Made by a program: the position numbers and the translations under genes. Positions 1 to 8,460 of a stretch of DNA of 64,000 nucleotides are shown here, one piece after another. This DNA is from Methylobacterium tardum. GTDB lineage: Bacteria > Pseudomonadota > Alphaproteobacteria > Rhizobiales > Beijerinckiaceae. Positions within the stretch are counted from its first letter, which is position 1; the number at the start of each line of letters is the position of its first letter. Below the pieces are notes generated by a model that was given only the letters and a program-made list of their open reading frames with translations, was not told the origin of the DNA and ran no database searches. The DNA is taken from contig NZ_CP097484.1 in assembly GCF_023546765.1 (NCBI RefSeq), forward strand, positions 3,256,001-3,320,000, in the 5' to 3' direction.

Positions 1-83
1 GGTCCGGGCAGGCCTCGGCGTAGGGGTTGAAGGTGTCGCTGAAGCGAAGCGCCGCGAGGGCCTCGATGAAGGCGCCAGGTGTC
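1..83 (-). CDS. N-terminal fragment, possibly uracil-DNA-glycosylase-like protein (runs off the window)
   Basis: On the minus strand an ATG at 83-81 overlaps the stop codon of the upstream MazG-like gene (ATGA junction), and the frame stays open to base 1, giving 27 complete residues beginning MTPGAFIEALAALRF and containing a DTFNPYAEACPD segment. An 'FNPY...CP' start recalls small proteobacterial proteins of the uracil-DNA-glycosylase-like fold. That is recognition from memory on a short fragment, so the function is tentative. The overlap suggests translational coupling with the MazG-like gene, which would put a nucleotide-pool and a DNA-base gene in one operon. Confidence 0.45.
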
Positions 84-1234
84 ATGTCGGCAGGTCCTCG
101 ACCAGCATCTTCCGCCCGACCAGATCGAGCCGAAGGCGCCCGCGGCGCTTCTCCCGCAAGAAACGAAACGCTTCGTTACCGGCGAGGATGGCCTCTTCCC
201 AAAGCCAGAGCGGGCAGGCCTCGACCTCGTAGCCGCGCACGAATTGCCTCACCGATTTCAGGAAGGCGAAGCCCAGGTCGCCCGGGCGCTGTCCTTCGAA
301 GAAGCCGAGCTGCTTCGCCTCACCGAAGACGAACGTCGCCACGCCCTCCTCGATCAGGATCGCGCGCGCTCCGTCCTGCCCCTCGTCGACGCGGGCCTCG
401 CTTTTCCTCTTCAGGCGGAACAGCGCGCGCGTCACCGGCGACCAGCCGAGGACGGCGGCGTAGGCATAGTGGAAGGCGTCGTGGAACCGGTAATCGTCCG
501 GCTTCATGATGTTGTCGGTCAGGCGGTCGCCGATGAAGATGCCGTTGCATCGCTGCACGACGTACCGCCTGTCGTTCCCGCCGGTGCGCTCGAAGATGTC
601 GATGGTCAACGCGCGGGGTAGGCGCTCTTCGTCCGGGAACGCCTCGTCCGAACAGCGGCGGGGCGACGCGCGTCGCCGGCCAACGGTCCTCGGCCTTCGC
701 GAGGTTGCGCATGGCGGCCTGCTCCAGGGTGACGCCGGCCTCGTTCGCGGCCGCGACGAGAAGGCCGAACACTGCGGAGAGACGCTCCAGGAGGTCCGGG
801 CTTCCCGCGAGGTCGCCCCGCGCCCCCAGCGCGGCCAGCCGGCCGACGGCCCCGGCCAGCTGTAGCAGGGTGTGCTCGAAGGCGACGGTCGGGACGTGCA
901 AAGGCAAGGCACGCTGCGGCTGCACGTCCGCGAAGGTCGGCTCGGGTCCCCCGGCGAGGTCCCGGCCGGCGAGATCCCCCAAGCGCAGCCCGGCGTGATC
1001 GGCGATCACCGCCAGGTACCAGAGCGCGTCGCCCATCTCCTCGACGACGCTCGCCTCGTAGCCGAGATAGGACCGCGCGTCGCGCTGCTTCTTCTTGGTC
1101 TCGCTCAGCAGGCTGCCCGTCTCGCCGAAGAGGCCGAGCACGGCCAGGTCGAGGCCGGTGCCCTTCCCTCGCGTCCGGTCCGTCCGGACCGCCCCGGCTT
1201 GATAACCGTTCAGGCTAAGCGGCGCCGTATCCAT
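82..1234 (-). pseudogene. MazG-like nucleoside triphosphate pyrophosphohydrolase with a C-terminal extension, frameshifted
   Basis: The N-terminal half reads MDTAPLSLNGYQ and carries a MazG-type helical motif (LFGETGSLLSE, then VVEEMGDALWYL, about residues 35-75) whose Glu/Asp residues bind magnesium in nucleotide pyrophosphohydrolases. Near 646-650 the coding frame shifts: the first frame degenerates into Arg/Pro-rich sequence while a second frame carries on sensibly (DEAFPDEERLPRALTIDIFE to the stop at 82). Removing one G at that point restores a single protein of about 380 residues. The C-terminal part (HDAFHYAYAAVLGW, FEGQRPGDLGFAF) matches no domain I can name with certainty. Either the gene is freshly broken or one base is a sequencing error. 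The start is preceded by a strong GGGGAGGGG ribosome site. It is divergent from the TIR-like gene. Confidence 0.75.
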
Positions 1235-1440
1235 GTCCCCTCCCCGCTCCAGGTTGGCCTATCCTCAGGTTGCCATCGTCGGACCTTTCCGGCGCTCAGT
1301 CCAGGGTGCCGGTGCCCACCCGCGCCGCCGCGGACGGACCCTTGCCATACCGACCGCGGCTGACCACCTAAGCTTTACTGAGCCAGGCTCCCGGGCGTAA
1401 TGCGCGACGGAAGGACCTGGGCACCGGGGAGAAGCCGCAC

Positions 1441-1968
1441 ATGCCGAAGGTTTGCGTGCTCGGTCCTGTCGGCGACGAGGAACGCACGGCCCTGCTCAAG
1501 CTCTTGGCCGAGGCGGGCTGCGATGTCGTGGACGAGGAGGTCGCCGCCGTCGAGCCCGGCGAAGGGGAGGACGACGAGGGGGAAGACGGCGAGCACGTCG
1601 AGGATCCCGTTGCGCCGGAAGACGACGAGCCCGCACCCGCGGATGACGAGGCCCCCGCCGGTCACGCCGAGACGCCGGACGAGGACTTGGGGGTGATCGT
1701 GCTGTCTCCCGATTGCCTCGCGGACGAGGAGCTGGGGCGCGTGATGCAGCGGGCCGCCGCCCAGGGTCGTCGCGTGATCGGGATCTGGCCTCCTGGAACC
1801 CAGGACGAGACGCTGCCGCGCGCGTTCGAGGATTACGGCGGGGATACCGTCCCCTGGGATGCGGGCAGCCTGCGGGGCGCCCTACCGCGGAGGAACGCGA
1901 AGCCCGAGTGGTTGAAGCCCGACGCCCAGCCGCGGGCGGAGCGCCAGACCAAGCGGAACAAGTGCTGA
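1441..1968 (+). CDS. TIR-like domain protein with an acidic insertion, paired with Nmad2
   Basis: This 175-residue protein starts MPKVCVLGPVGDEERTALL, a beta-strand/helix like the start of a flavodoxin- or TIR-like Rossmann fold. About residues 37-80 are an Asp/Glu/Pro-rich low-complexity stretch. The fold resumes at DLGVIVLSPDCLADEELGRV (about 81-100), followed by RRVIGIWPPG and a C-terminal basic tail. 'VIVLSPDCLADE' resembles the strand and following loop in TIR-like effector domains, but I see no certain catalytic glutamate, so NADase activity is not claimed. The stop is 7 nt before the GTG of the Nmad2 gene, so the two are probably cotranscribed. It could be a sensor or effector in a nucleic-acid conflict system. 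Confidence 0.6.
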   Translation: MPKVCVLGPVGDEERTALLKLLAEAGCDVVDEEVAAVEPGEGEDDEGEDGEHVEDPVAPEDDEPAPADDEAPAGHAETPDEDLGVIVLSPDCLADEELGRVMQRAAAQGRRVIGIWPPGTQDETLPRAFEDYGGDTVPWDAGSLRGALPRRNAKPEWLKPDAQPRAERQTKRNKC

Positions 1969-1975
1969 GGCCGGC

Positions 1976-2569
1976 GTGCGCGTCCACTCCTACGTGATCG
2001 ACCACGACCTCGGGTTCGCGCCCAATCCGTTCCACCGGGTGTGCACGCTGAGCGCGTGCAAACCGCTGATCCGGCAGCACGCGAGCGTCGGGGACTTCGT
2101 GGTCGGGACCGGCTCGATCCCGAACGGGATCAAGGACCGTGTCGTCTACTGGATGCGGGTCGACGAGATCCTCACCTTCGACCGGTACTGGGACGACGCT
2201 CGCTTCGGCGCCAAGCGACCGGTGATGTCCGGCAGCCGCATGCAGATCTACGGCGACAACATCTATCGCCGCTCGGCCGACGGCACCTTCGTCCAGGCCG
2301 ATTCCTTCCATAGCGAGCCCGGGGGCGTCACCAGCCTGCCGAACCTGGTGCGCGACACCGGTCGGACGGACCGGGTGCTTCTCGGGCGCGAATACGCCTA
2401 CTGGGGCGGTTCGGGCCCGCTGGTCCCCCAGGAACTGAGCGATCTCGTGCACAGCACGCAGGGCCATCGAAACCAGTTCACGCCCGAGCGGGTGAGCGCC
2501 TTCGTGACATGGCTCCGCGGCATGCCGGGCCGCGGCTTGCTGGGTCGGCCGGCGAACTGGCCAGCCTGA
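1976..2569 (+). CDS. Nmad2-like (nucleotide modification associated domain 2) protein
   Basis: The 197-residue product (GTG start, 7 nt after the TIR-like stop) opens with MRVHSYVIDHDLGFAPNPF, then TLSACKPLIRQHASVGDFVVGTGS and DRVVYWMRVDEI. This order (strand, 'GFAPNPF', 'CKP.IR', 'VGD.V.GTG') is what I recall for Nmad2 proteins, named for association with DNA base modification systems; the biochemical role is unknown. The C-terminal half contains LGREYAYWGGSGP and a helical end. No signal peptide or membrane segment is visible. The coupling with a TIR-like protein, with a nucleotide pyrophosphohydrolase divergently upstream, suggests a phage- or modification-related role, which is inference. 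A 603-nt non-coding stretch follows. Confidence 0.7.
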   Translation: MRVHSYVIDHDLGFAPNPFHRVCTLSACKPLIRQHASVGDFVVGTGSIPNGIKDRVVYWMRVDEILTFDRYWDDARFGAKRPVMSGSRMQIYGDNIYRRSADGTFVQADSFHSEPGGVTSLPNLVRDTGRTDRVLLGREYAYWGGSGPLVPQELSDLVHSTQGHRNQFTPERVSAFVTWLRGMPGRGLLGRPANWPA

Positions 2570-2756
2570 GAGCCGAGCGCCCCGGCGGCCCCACCGCCGG
2601 CGAACCCGGCCACGAGGCCATGGGCGTGACCCGCTACGAGGTGGCCTCGCCCCGGTCCTTCGGCGACATCGACGCCGCGCGCCGGCTGCCCCCGACGGGC
2701 GGCTAGGAAGGCGGCGCTTGCCGGAATGAGCCTGGCTCAGAAGCCTCTACCGCCGA

Positions 2757-3127
2757 CTTGTCCCGTGCGATGCCAAGGGGCTTTCGAGTAGGGGTGACGG
2801 GCGGCGACCTTTCATCCGAGCCGGTCGGAAGTCCGGGCGGACAGCCGCTCGTGGCCATGGATCTGGCCTCGATCCGTCGAGCCACGGTGGCGGGACGCGA
2901 GCCGAGACCAGGCGTTCCCAAAGGCGTTGAATGGCGGCGGCACACATCGGGTTACGTCGTCCCGCCGCGTGCGCGCCGTCTCACTCGGTCCGTGGCAACC
3001 TCGGTGATGCCGATCCTTGCGCGCGGCTGCGCAGGACACGCTCTCAAGAAAGCTTGTCCCGTTTGCAGCACCGCGACAGCGGCGCTCTCAACACAGCTTG
3101 TCCCGATTTGCCCGGAACCTTGTCCCG
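2757..3127 (+). repeat. Four direct CTTGTCCCG repeats: candidate left end of the Tn7-like transposon
   Basis: The 603-nt stretch 2570-3172 has no convincing gene. It contains CTTGTCCCG at 2757-2765, 3053-3061, 3097-3105 and 3119-3127, all in the same orientation. The last three are spaced 44 and 22 nt, a multiple of the 22-bp TnsB-site size known for Tn7. Two copies share a longer form, AGCTTGTCCCG followed by TTGC within a few bases. The block sits immediately outside the metal cargo and at the opposite side from the tns operon, where a Tn7-type left end with TnsB sites should be. If so, the terminal TGT may be at 2759. A further copy lies at 20395-20403. No clear inverted set marks a right end, so the boundaries are unproven. 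Confidence 0.5.
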
Positions 3128-3172
3128 CCGCGATGCGGACGCCCCGATCCGACCGCTCGCGGGGCCGTCCGG

Positions 3173-6100
3173 CTAAGGTGTTCGTGGGTCGGCCCACGCC
3201 ACGACATGGCCTCGTGGAGCGGACGGGAGGGACGCCTTGGCCTTGCCGAACCGGACGTAGAGCGCCGGAAGGACCAGCAGCGTCAGGACGGTCGCGCTGG
3301 CCAAGCCGCCGATGACGACGGTCGCCAGCGGCCGCTGCACCTCCGCACCTGTGCCCGTCGCCAAAGCCATCGGCACGAAGCCCAGGGCGGCGACCAAGGC
3401 CGTCATAGCCACCGGCCGCAGCCGGGTCAGGGCGCCCTCGCGGACGGCATCCGGAATCGCCGTCCCCTCCGCCACGAGCGCGCGGATGTGGTTCAGCAGC
3501 ACCAAGCCGTTCAGGACCGCGACGCCCGAGAGCGCGATGAACCCGACCGCGGCCGAGACCGAGAAGGGCATGTCGCGCAGCCACAGGGCCGCAACGCCGC
3601 CGGTCAGGGCCATCGGCACGGCGCTGAACACGATCAGCGCGTCGCGCCCGGACCCTAGCGCCCCGAGGAGCAGGAGGAAGATCAGCGCGAAGCAGGCCGG
3701 CACGACCGCCGCCAAGCGCTGGCGAGCGGCCGTCAGGTTCTCGAACTGCCCGCCCCACTTCACCTCGTAACCGGGCGGCAGCCGCACCTCGGCGGCGATG
3801 CGCGCCTGCGCCTCGGCCACCAGCGAGCCGATGTCGCGCCCGCGCACGTTCGCGGTGACCACGACGCGGCGGCGGCCGTTCTCGCGGCTCACCTGGTTCG
3901 GCCCCTCGCCCAAGGCGAACGAGGCGAGCTGCCGCAGCGGCACGCTCGTACCGCCGGCCGGCCCGGGAGCGGCCGGGACCCCGGTGCCCGTCCGCGCGGG
4001 CGCGGCCTGCGAGGGCGGTAGCGGCACCGGCAGGTTCCTCAACGCCTCGACGTCGCCCCGGGCGTCGTCGGCCAACCGGACCACGATGGCGAAGCGACGG
4101 TCGCCCTCGAACACCAGCCCGGCGTCCTTGCCGCCGACCGCCGTGCCGATGACGTCCTGCACGTCCGCCATGCTCAAGCCGCGCCGGGCGATCTCGCGCC
4201 GGTCGACCTTGATCTCCAGGAACGGCAGCCCGACCGCCTCCTCGACCTTCACGTCGGCGGCGCCCTCCAGGCTGCGCAGGATGCCGGCGATCTTGCGGGC
4301 GCCGTCGACCATCGGGCCGAACTCCTCGCCGAACACCTTCACCGCGAGGTCGTCGCGAACGCCCGCGATCAGCTCGTTGAAGCGCATCTGGATGGGCTGC
4401 GAGAACCCGAGCAGCGTGCCCGGGATCAGCTTCGCCTCGGCGTCCATGCGGGCGATCAACGATTCCTTCGCCTCGGACGGGTCCGGCCACTCCGCTTGGG
4501 GCCTCAGGATCAGGTAGGTGTCACAGGCGTTCGGCGGCATCGGGTCGGCGGCGATGTCGGGCGTGCCGCAGCGCGAGTAGACGAAGGCCACCTCCGGGAA
4601 CTTGCTCATGGCGTCCTCGACGCCGAGCTGCATGGCCTGCGACTGCGAGATAGCCGTCGAGGGGATGCGCCGCGCCTCCATGACGATGTTCTTCTCGTCG
4701 AGCGTCGGGGTGAACTCCTGGCCGAGCCGCGTCGCCAGGGCCCCGGCCAGCCCGAGGACGACCACCGCGCCGCCTATGAAAGCCAAGGGCGTCCGGACCG
4801 CCCCGCCCAGCACCGGTCGATAGGCCGCCTTCAGTCCTCGGATCAGCAGGTTGTCGCCCTCGCCGACCCGCCCGGTGATGAAGGTCGCGACCATCGCCGG
4901 GACGAAGGTCAGGGACAGCACGAAGGCCGCCACGAGCGCGATCAGCACCGTCAGCGCCATGGGTGCGAAGGTCTTGCCCTCCACGCCGGTGAACGTCAGC
5001 AGCGGCACGTAGACCAGGATGATGATGGCCTGCCCGTAGACGCTCGGCTTGATCATCTCCTCGGCCGAGACGCGCACGGTCTCCAGCCGCTCGTCGAGGC
5101 TCAGCGTCCGTCCCAGCGCGTGCTGGCGCTCGGCCAGGTGGCGCAGGCTGTTCTCGGCGATGATGACCGCGCCGTCGACGATGAGCCCGAAGTCGAGCGC
5201 GCCGAGGCTCATCAGGTTGGCGCTGATGCGGCCCGCAAGCATGCCGGTCGCCGTCAGCATCATGGCGACGGGGATGACCAGGGCCGTGATGATCGCCGCC
5301 CGGATGTTGCCGAGCGCCAGGAACAGCACCGCGACGACCAGCAGCGCACCCTCGGCCAGGTTCCTGGACACCGTCCGGATCGTGGCGTCGGCGAGGTCGG
5401 TCCGGCTGAGCAGCGTCCGGGCCTGGATGCCCGGCGGGAGAAGCTTGTTGATCTCCTTGATCTTGGCGTCCGCGGCCGCCGAGACGGTTCGGCTGTTCTC
5501 GCCGATGAGCATGAGGGCGGTGCCCAGCACGACCTCGCGGCCGTTCTCGCTGGCCGAGCCGGTCCGGAGCTCGCGGCCGATCCCGACCTCGGCGACGTCC
5601 CTCACCAGGATCGGTATCCCGGCCCGGGTCGCCACGACGACATCGCGGATCTGGTCGACGTTCTCGATCAGCCCTCCGGCCCGGACGACATAGCCCTCGC
5701 CGTTGCGCTCGACGTAGTTGGCGCCTCGGGTCACGTTGTTGGCTCCGATGGCCCGGGTCAGGTCGGCGAAGCCCAGGCCGTAGCCGACGAGCTTCATCGG
5801 GTCGGGCTTGACCTGGTACTCCTTGACGAAGCCGCCGATGGCATCGGCACCGGCCACGCCCGGCACGCTCTTCATCTGTGGCCGGATGATCCAATCCTGG
5901 ACCGTGCGCAGGTAGACCGTGCGCTCGAAGTCGGACCTCAGCCGCTCGCCCTCGGGCGTCAGGTAGCTGCCGTCCGACTGCCAGCCCGGCAGGCCATCGC
6001 GGACCGGGGCGCCGTCGCCGGCGGCACGGTACTCGACCGCCCACCAGTAAATCTCGCCGAGGCCGGTCGAGATCGGCCCGAGCCTGACCTCGACCCCGGG

Positions 6101-6466
6101 TGGCAGGGTGTTGCGCACCTCGCCCAGGCGCTCGTTCACCTGTTGCACGGCGAAGTAGACGTCGACCTTGTCGCTGAACACGGCCGTGAGCTGGGCGAAG
6201 CCGTTGCGCGAGAAGGAGCGCAAGCTCTCCAGGCCCGGCGTGCCGGCGAGCGCCCGCTCGACCAGGACCGTGACCTGCTTCTCGATCTCGACCGGCGTCA
6301 GCGCCGGCGCGATGGCGTTGACCTGGACCTGGTTGTTGGTGACGTCCGGCACCGCGTCGATTGGCAGCCGCGCGAGCGACCAGGCCCCGAAGGCGGTGGC
6401 GATGAGCGTCACCAGGATGACCGCGTAGCGGTTGGCGACGGAGAAGGCGAGGATCGGGCGGATCAC
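3173..6466 (-). CDS. czcA: CzcA/NccA-type heavy-metal RND efflux pump
   Basis: This 1097-residue inner-membrane proton antiporter has a GTG start 3 nt after the czcB stop. It shows the RND layout: an N-terminal membrane helix (MIRPILAFSVANRYAVIL), PIDAVPDVTNNQVQVN, a large periplasmic loop, and a second half after the central hydrophobic block. TM4 contains ALDFGLIVDGAVIIAEN, where the Asp residues carry protons in the heavy-metal (HME) RND family. Length is close to the family norm of about 1050. With the adaptor gene upstream it forms a CzcBA pair; no czcC outer-membrane gene is present. The RcnA, RcnR and NreB-like neighbours suggest Ni/Co (perhaps Zn/Cd) export. Confidence 0.9.
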   Translation of the reverse strand: MIRPILAFSVANRYAVILVTLIATAFGAWSLARLPIDAVPDVTNNQVQVNAIAPALTPVEIEKQVTVLVERALAGTPGLESLRSFSRNGFAQLTAVFSDKVDVYFAVQQVNERLGEVRNTLPPGVEVRLGPISTGLGEIYWWAVEYRAAGDGAPVRDGLPGWQSDGSYLTPEGERLRSDFERTVYLRTVQDWIIRPQMKSVPGVAGADAIGGFVKEYQVKPDPMKLVGYGLGFADLTRAIGANNVTRGANYVERNGEGYVVRAGGLIENVDQIRDVVVATRAGIPILVRDVAEVGIGRELRTGSASENGREVVLGTALMLIGENSRTVSAAADAKIKEINKLLPPGIQARTLLSRTDLADATIRTVSRNLAEGALLVVAVLFLALGNIRAAIITALVIPVAMMLTATGMLAGRISANLMSLGALDFGLIVDGAVIIAENSLRHLAERQHALGRTLSLDERLETVRVSAEEMIKPSVYGQAIIILVYVPLLTFTGVEGKTFAPMALTVLIALVAAFVLSLTFVPAMVATFITGRVGEGDNLLIRGLKAAYRPVLGGAVRTPLAFIGGAVVVLGLAGALATRLGQEFTPTLDEKNIVMEARRIPSTAISQSQAMQLGVEDAMSKFPEVAFVYSRCGTPDIAADPMPPNACDTYLILRPQAEWPDPSEAKESLIARMDAEAKLIPGTLLGFSQPIQMRFNELIAGVRDDLAVKVFGEEFGPMVDGARKIAGILRSLEGAADVKVEEAVGLPFLEIKVDRREIARRGLSMADVQDVIGTAVGGKDAGLVFEGDRRFAIVVRLADDARGDVEALRNLPVPLPPSQAAPARTGTGVPAAPGPAGGTSVPLRQLASFALGEGPNQVSRENGRRRVVVTANVRGRDIGSLVAEAQARIAAEVRLPPGYEVKWGGQFENLTAARQRLAAVVPACFALIFLLLLGALGSGRDALIVFSAVPMALTGGVAALWLRDMPFSVSAAVGFIALSGVAVLNGLVLLNHIRALVAEGTAIPDAVREGALTRLRPVAMTALVAALGFVPMALATGTGAEVQRPLATVVIGGLASATVLTLLVLPALYVRFGKAKASLPSAPRGHVVAWADPRTP

Positions 6467-6469
6467 GGT

Positions 6470-7698
6470 TCAGTCCTCCGCCGCGGCCTTGCCGAGCTCG
6501 GACTTCAGCGTGAAGGTGTTGGCCACCGCCACGGCCTCGCCGGGCTCCAGCCCCTCCGTCACCTCCACGGCGGCGTCGTCCGACCGCCCGAGCTTCACCG
6601 GCCTAGCCTCGAAGCCCGCGGCCACCCGCACGAAGACGTTCGGTCTGCCCTCCAAGGTCTGGATGGCCGAGGCCGGGATGAGCACCCGCACCGGCTTGTC
6701 GGAGATCACGATCTCGGCACCCACGAAAGACCCGGGCCGCCGGTCTCGTCCGGGTTGGCCAGTTCCGCGACGACCCGCGCCGCGCGCGTGGCCTGGTCGA
6801 GGACGGGCACGATGATGACGATGCGACCGCGCGCGGCCTCGCCGGTCGCCTCGGCCCGCACGGCCACCGCCTGGCCCTCGCGGACCAGCGGCAGGTCGCC
6901 GGGGCTCACCGCGAGATCGACCCAGACCGTCGACAGGTCTACGACGCTGTAGAGCTCGGTCTCCAGGTTGTCCCGGCCGACGGCCGCCCCGAGGTCGACG
7001 CGCCGCTCCACGACCTTGCCACCGAGCGGCGAGCGGATCTCCTGGCGCTCGAACTGCGCCTCCGGCTGGTTCGGCAACGCCTGGATCTCGGCTTGGCTGA
7101 GGCCGAGGAAGGTCAGCTTGCGGCGGGCCGCGTCCTCCTTGACCTTCAGGTCCTGGTAGCTCGCCTGCGAGCGCAGGTACTGCTGCTCGGACGAGATGCG
7201 CCTGTCCCAGAGCTCCTTGTCGCGCTCGTAGAGCGTCTTCTGCAGGGCGGCCGACACGCGTGCCGCCAAGTATTCTCCCTTGGCGTCGGCGATCTCGCGG
7301 CTGTCGAGGAGCGCCACGACCTCGCCCTTGGCGACCTTGTCGCCGAGCCCCTTGCGCAGCTCCACCACCGTGCCGGTGGTCTTCACCGCGATGCGGGCGG
7401 TCAGGTTGGCGTTCGGGACGATGGTGCCCGGCACGTGCAGGTGGCGCGAGAGGTTCCCGCCACCGACCCCGTCCGTGCGGATGCCGGCTTTGCCGACTTG
7501 GTCGTCCGTCAGCTTGACGAGGCCGGATCTCTCCGGCTCCGGACCGGCCGCCGCGTGCGGTTCGGGCTTGGCAGGCGCGGCGGCCCCCCTGGCGCCCGCC
7601 AGCATGGTGCGGACCGCATCGGGAGCGCCGGGCCACCAGGTCGCGATCAGGACGCCGCCGGCGAGGGCCAGCAGAACGGGGATGAGACGTCTGGACAT
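6470..7698 (-). pseudogene. czcB: CzcB-like RND periplasmic adaptor, frameshifted near its C-terminus
   Basis: The start MSRRLIPVLLALAGG gives a membrane anchor, followed by a lipoyl/barrel core (GLGDKVAKGEVVALLDSREI), a coiled-coil hairpin (about residues 130-200) and a barrel domain (GGKVVERRVDLGAAVGRD). This is the standard adaptor order linking an RND pump to an outer-membrane channel. At about 6738-6743 the frame shifts: ELANPDETGG continues in another frame as RPGSFVGAEIVISDKPV and runs to the stop at 6470. Adding one base restores a protein of about 409 residues. A genuine frameshift would remove the membrane-proximal domain; a sequencing error is equally possible. It lies directly upstream of czcA. 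Confidence 0.85.
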
Positions 7699-7768
7699 GT
7701 CGGTGCCATGGACGGGCGGCCGCACGCGCACGGCGCCGTCGTTCGAGGATGGGAAGTGGCGGAAAGCC

Positions 7769-8101
7769 TCAGGCCCTCGGAGGCTCGAACGGTCCCTGCG
7801 CCCCGCCCCCGGCTCGGAAGACGTCGTCCAGGCGGGCGAACGACCGCGCCGCCGACGTGGCCACGCTCGCGGGAGCCTTGGCGGCGACGGGCATCACGCC
7901 CTGCGCGTGCGATTGCGCGTGGTGGACCAGGTCATCGGCATCCTGGTGGGCCTTGGCGTGGTCCTGTCCCGCCACCGGCGGCATGGCGAGCGCGACGGGA
8001 CCGGAGGCCGCGTGCCGGGCCTCGGCGAGCAACGGCATCACCGTCACGCCCGCCAGGAGCAACGCGACGGCCACCGTCATGAGACGCCGTCCGAATGACA
8101 C
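7769..8101 (-). CDS. Small His-containing exported protein upstream of czcBA
   Basis: The 110-residue product starts with a basic and hydrophobic signal-type segment (MTVAVALLLAGVTVMPLLA, then EARHA) after a GTG at 8101; a second in-frame ATG lies at 8080. The mature part has several histidines (GQDHAKAHQD, DLVHHAQSHAQG), suggesting metal binding in the periplasm. No family recognised. Neighbouring czcBA and the divergent repressor gene at 8188 suggest it belongs to the metal efflux unit, perhaps as a periplasmic metal-handling protein. CnrX/NccX-like sensor roles are conceivable but not supported by a visible signature. Confidence 0.6.
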   Translation of the reverse strand: MSFGRRLMTVAVALLLAGVTVMPLLAEARHAASGPVALAMPPVAGQDHAKAHQDADDLVHHAQSHAQGVMPVAAKAPASVATSAARSFARLDDVFRAGGGAQGPFEPPRA

Positions 8102-8158
8102 CCGACACCCTCTTCCCGGCGAGCGCCGTCCATCCCGGCGCGTCGAACACCCTTCCCT

Positions 8159-8177
8159 TATCCCCTCCGGGAGGATA
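8159..8177 (+). promoter_or_regulatory. Imperfect palindromic operator upstream of the CsoR/RcnR-type repressor gene
   Basis: TATCCCCTCCGGGAGGATA has 14 of 19 positions symmetric, with G/C tracts flanked by TATCC/GGATA. It lies 10 nt upstream of the ATG at 8188, between the divergent exported-protein gene (GTG 8101) and the repressor gene. CsoR/RcnR-family repressors bind G/C-tract sites flanked by A/T, so autoregulation and control of both divergent units is likely. Inferred from position and symmetry. Confidence 0.5.
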
Positions 8178-8187
8178 GCATGTCAAC

Positions 8188-8460
8188 ATGGATCACGTTC
8201 ACGCCTCCCACCCGGAGATCATCAAGCGGCTGAGGCGCGCCCACGGCCATCTCGCCGGCGTCATCGCGATGATCGAGGAGGGCCGCCCCTGCGTGGACCT
8301 CGCCCAGCAGTTGCAGGCGGTCGAGAGCGCCATCGCCAACGCGAAGCGCACGCTGATCGAGGACCACATGGAGCACTGCATCGGCGACGGCGTCGCGGAC
8401 GGCGGCAAGTCCGCCAAAGCGGCGCTGGCCGAGTTCAAGGCGCTGGCCAAGTACCTGTGA
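8188..8460 (+). CDS. CsoR/RcnR/FrmR-family metal-responsive repressor (DmeR-like)
   Basis: The 90-residue all-helical protein begins MDHVHASHPEIIKRLRRAHGH and has the family core (RRAHGHLAGVIAMIEE, PCVDLAQQLQAVESAI, LIEDHMEHCI). His3, the single mid-helix Cys (about 37) and the His pair in EDHMEH match the Ni/Co-type fingerprint of RcnR/DmeR rather than the Cys-His-Cys copper fingerprint of CsoR; metal identity is inference. The stop overlaps the GTG of the MFS exporter, so both are one operon. It probably represses this operon and the divergent genes through the palindrome at 8159-8177. Confidence 0.85.
   Translation: MDHVHASHPEIIKRLRRAHGHLAGVIAMIEEGRPCVDLAQQLQAVESAIANAKRTLIEDHMEHCIGDGVADGGKSAKAALAEFKALAKYL

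Noticed and set aside
4496..6952. 818-residue plus-strand ORF opposite czcA
   Set aside because: It is antisense to a complete RND pump, with low-complexity translation and no motifs.
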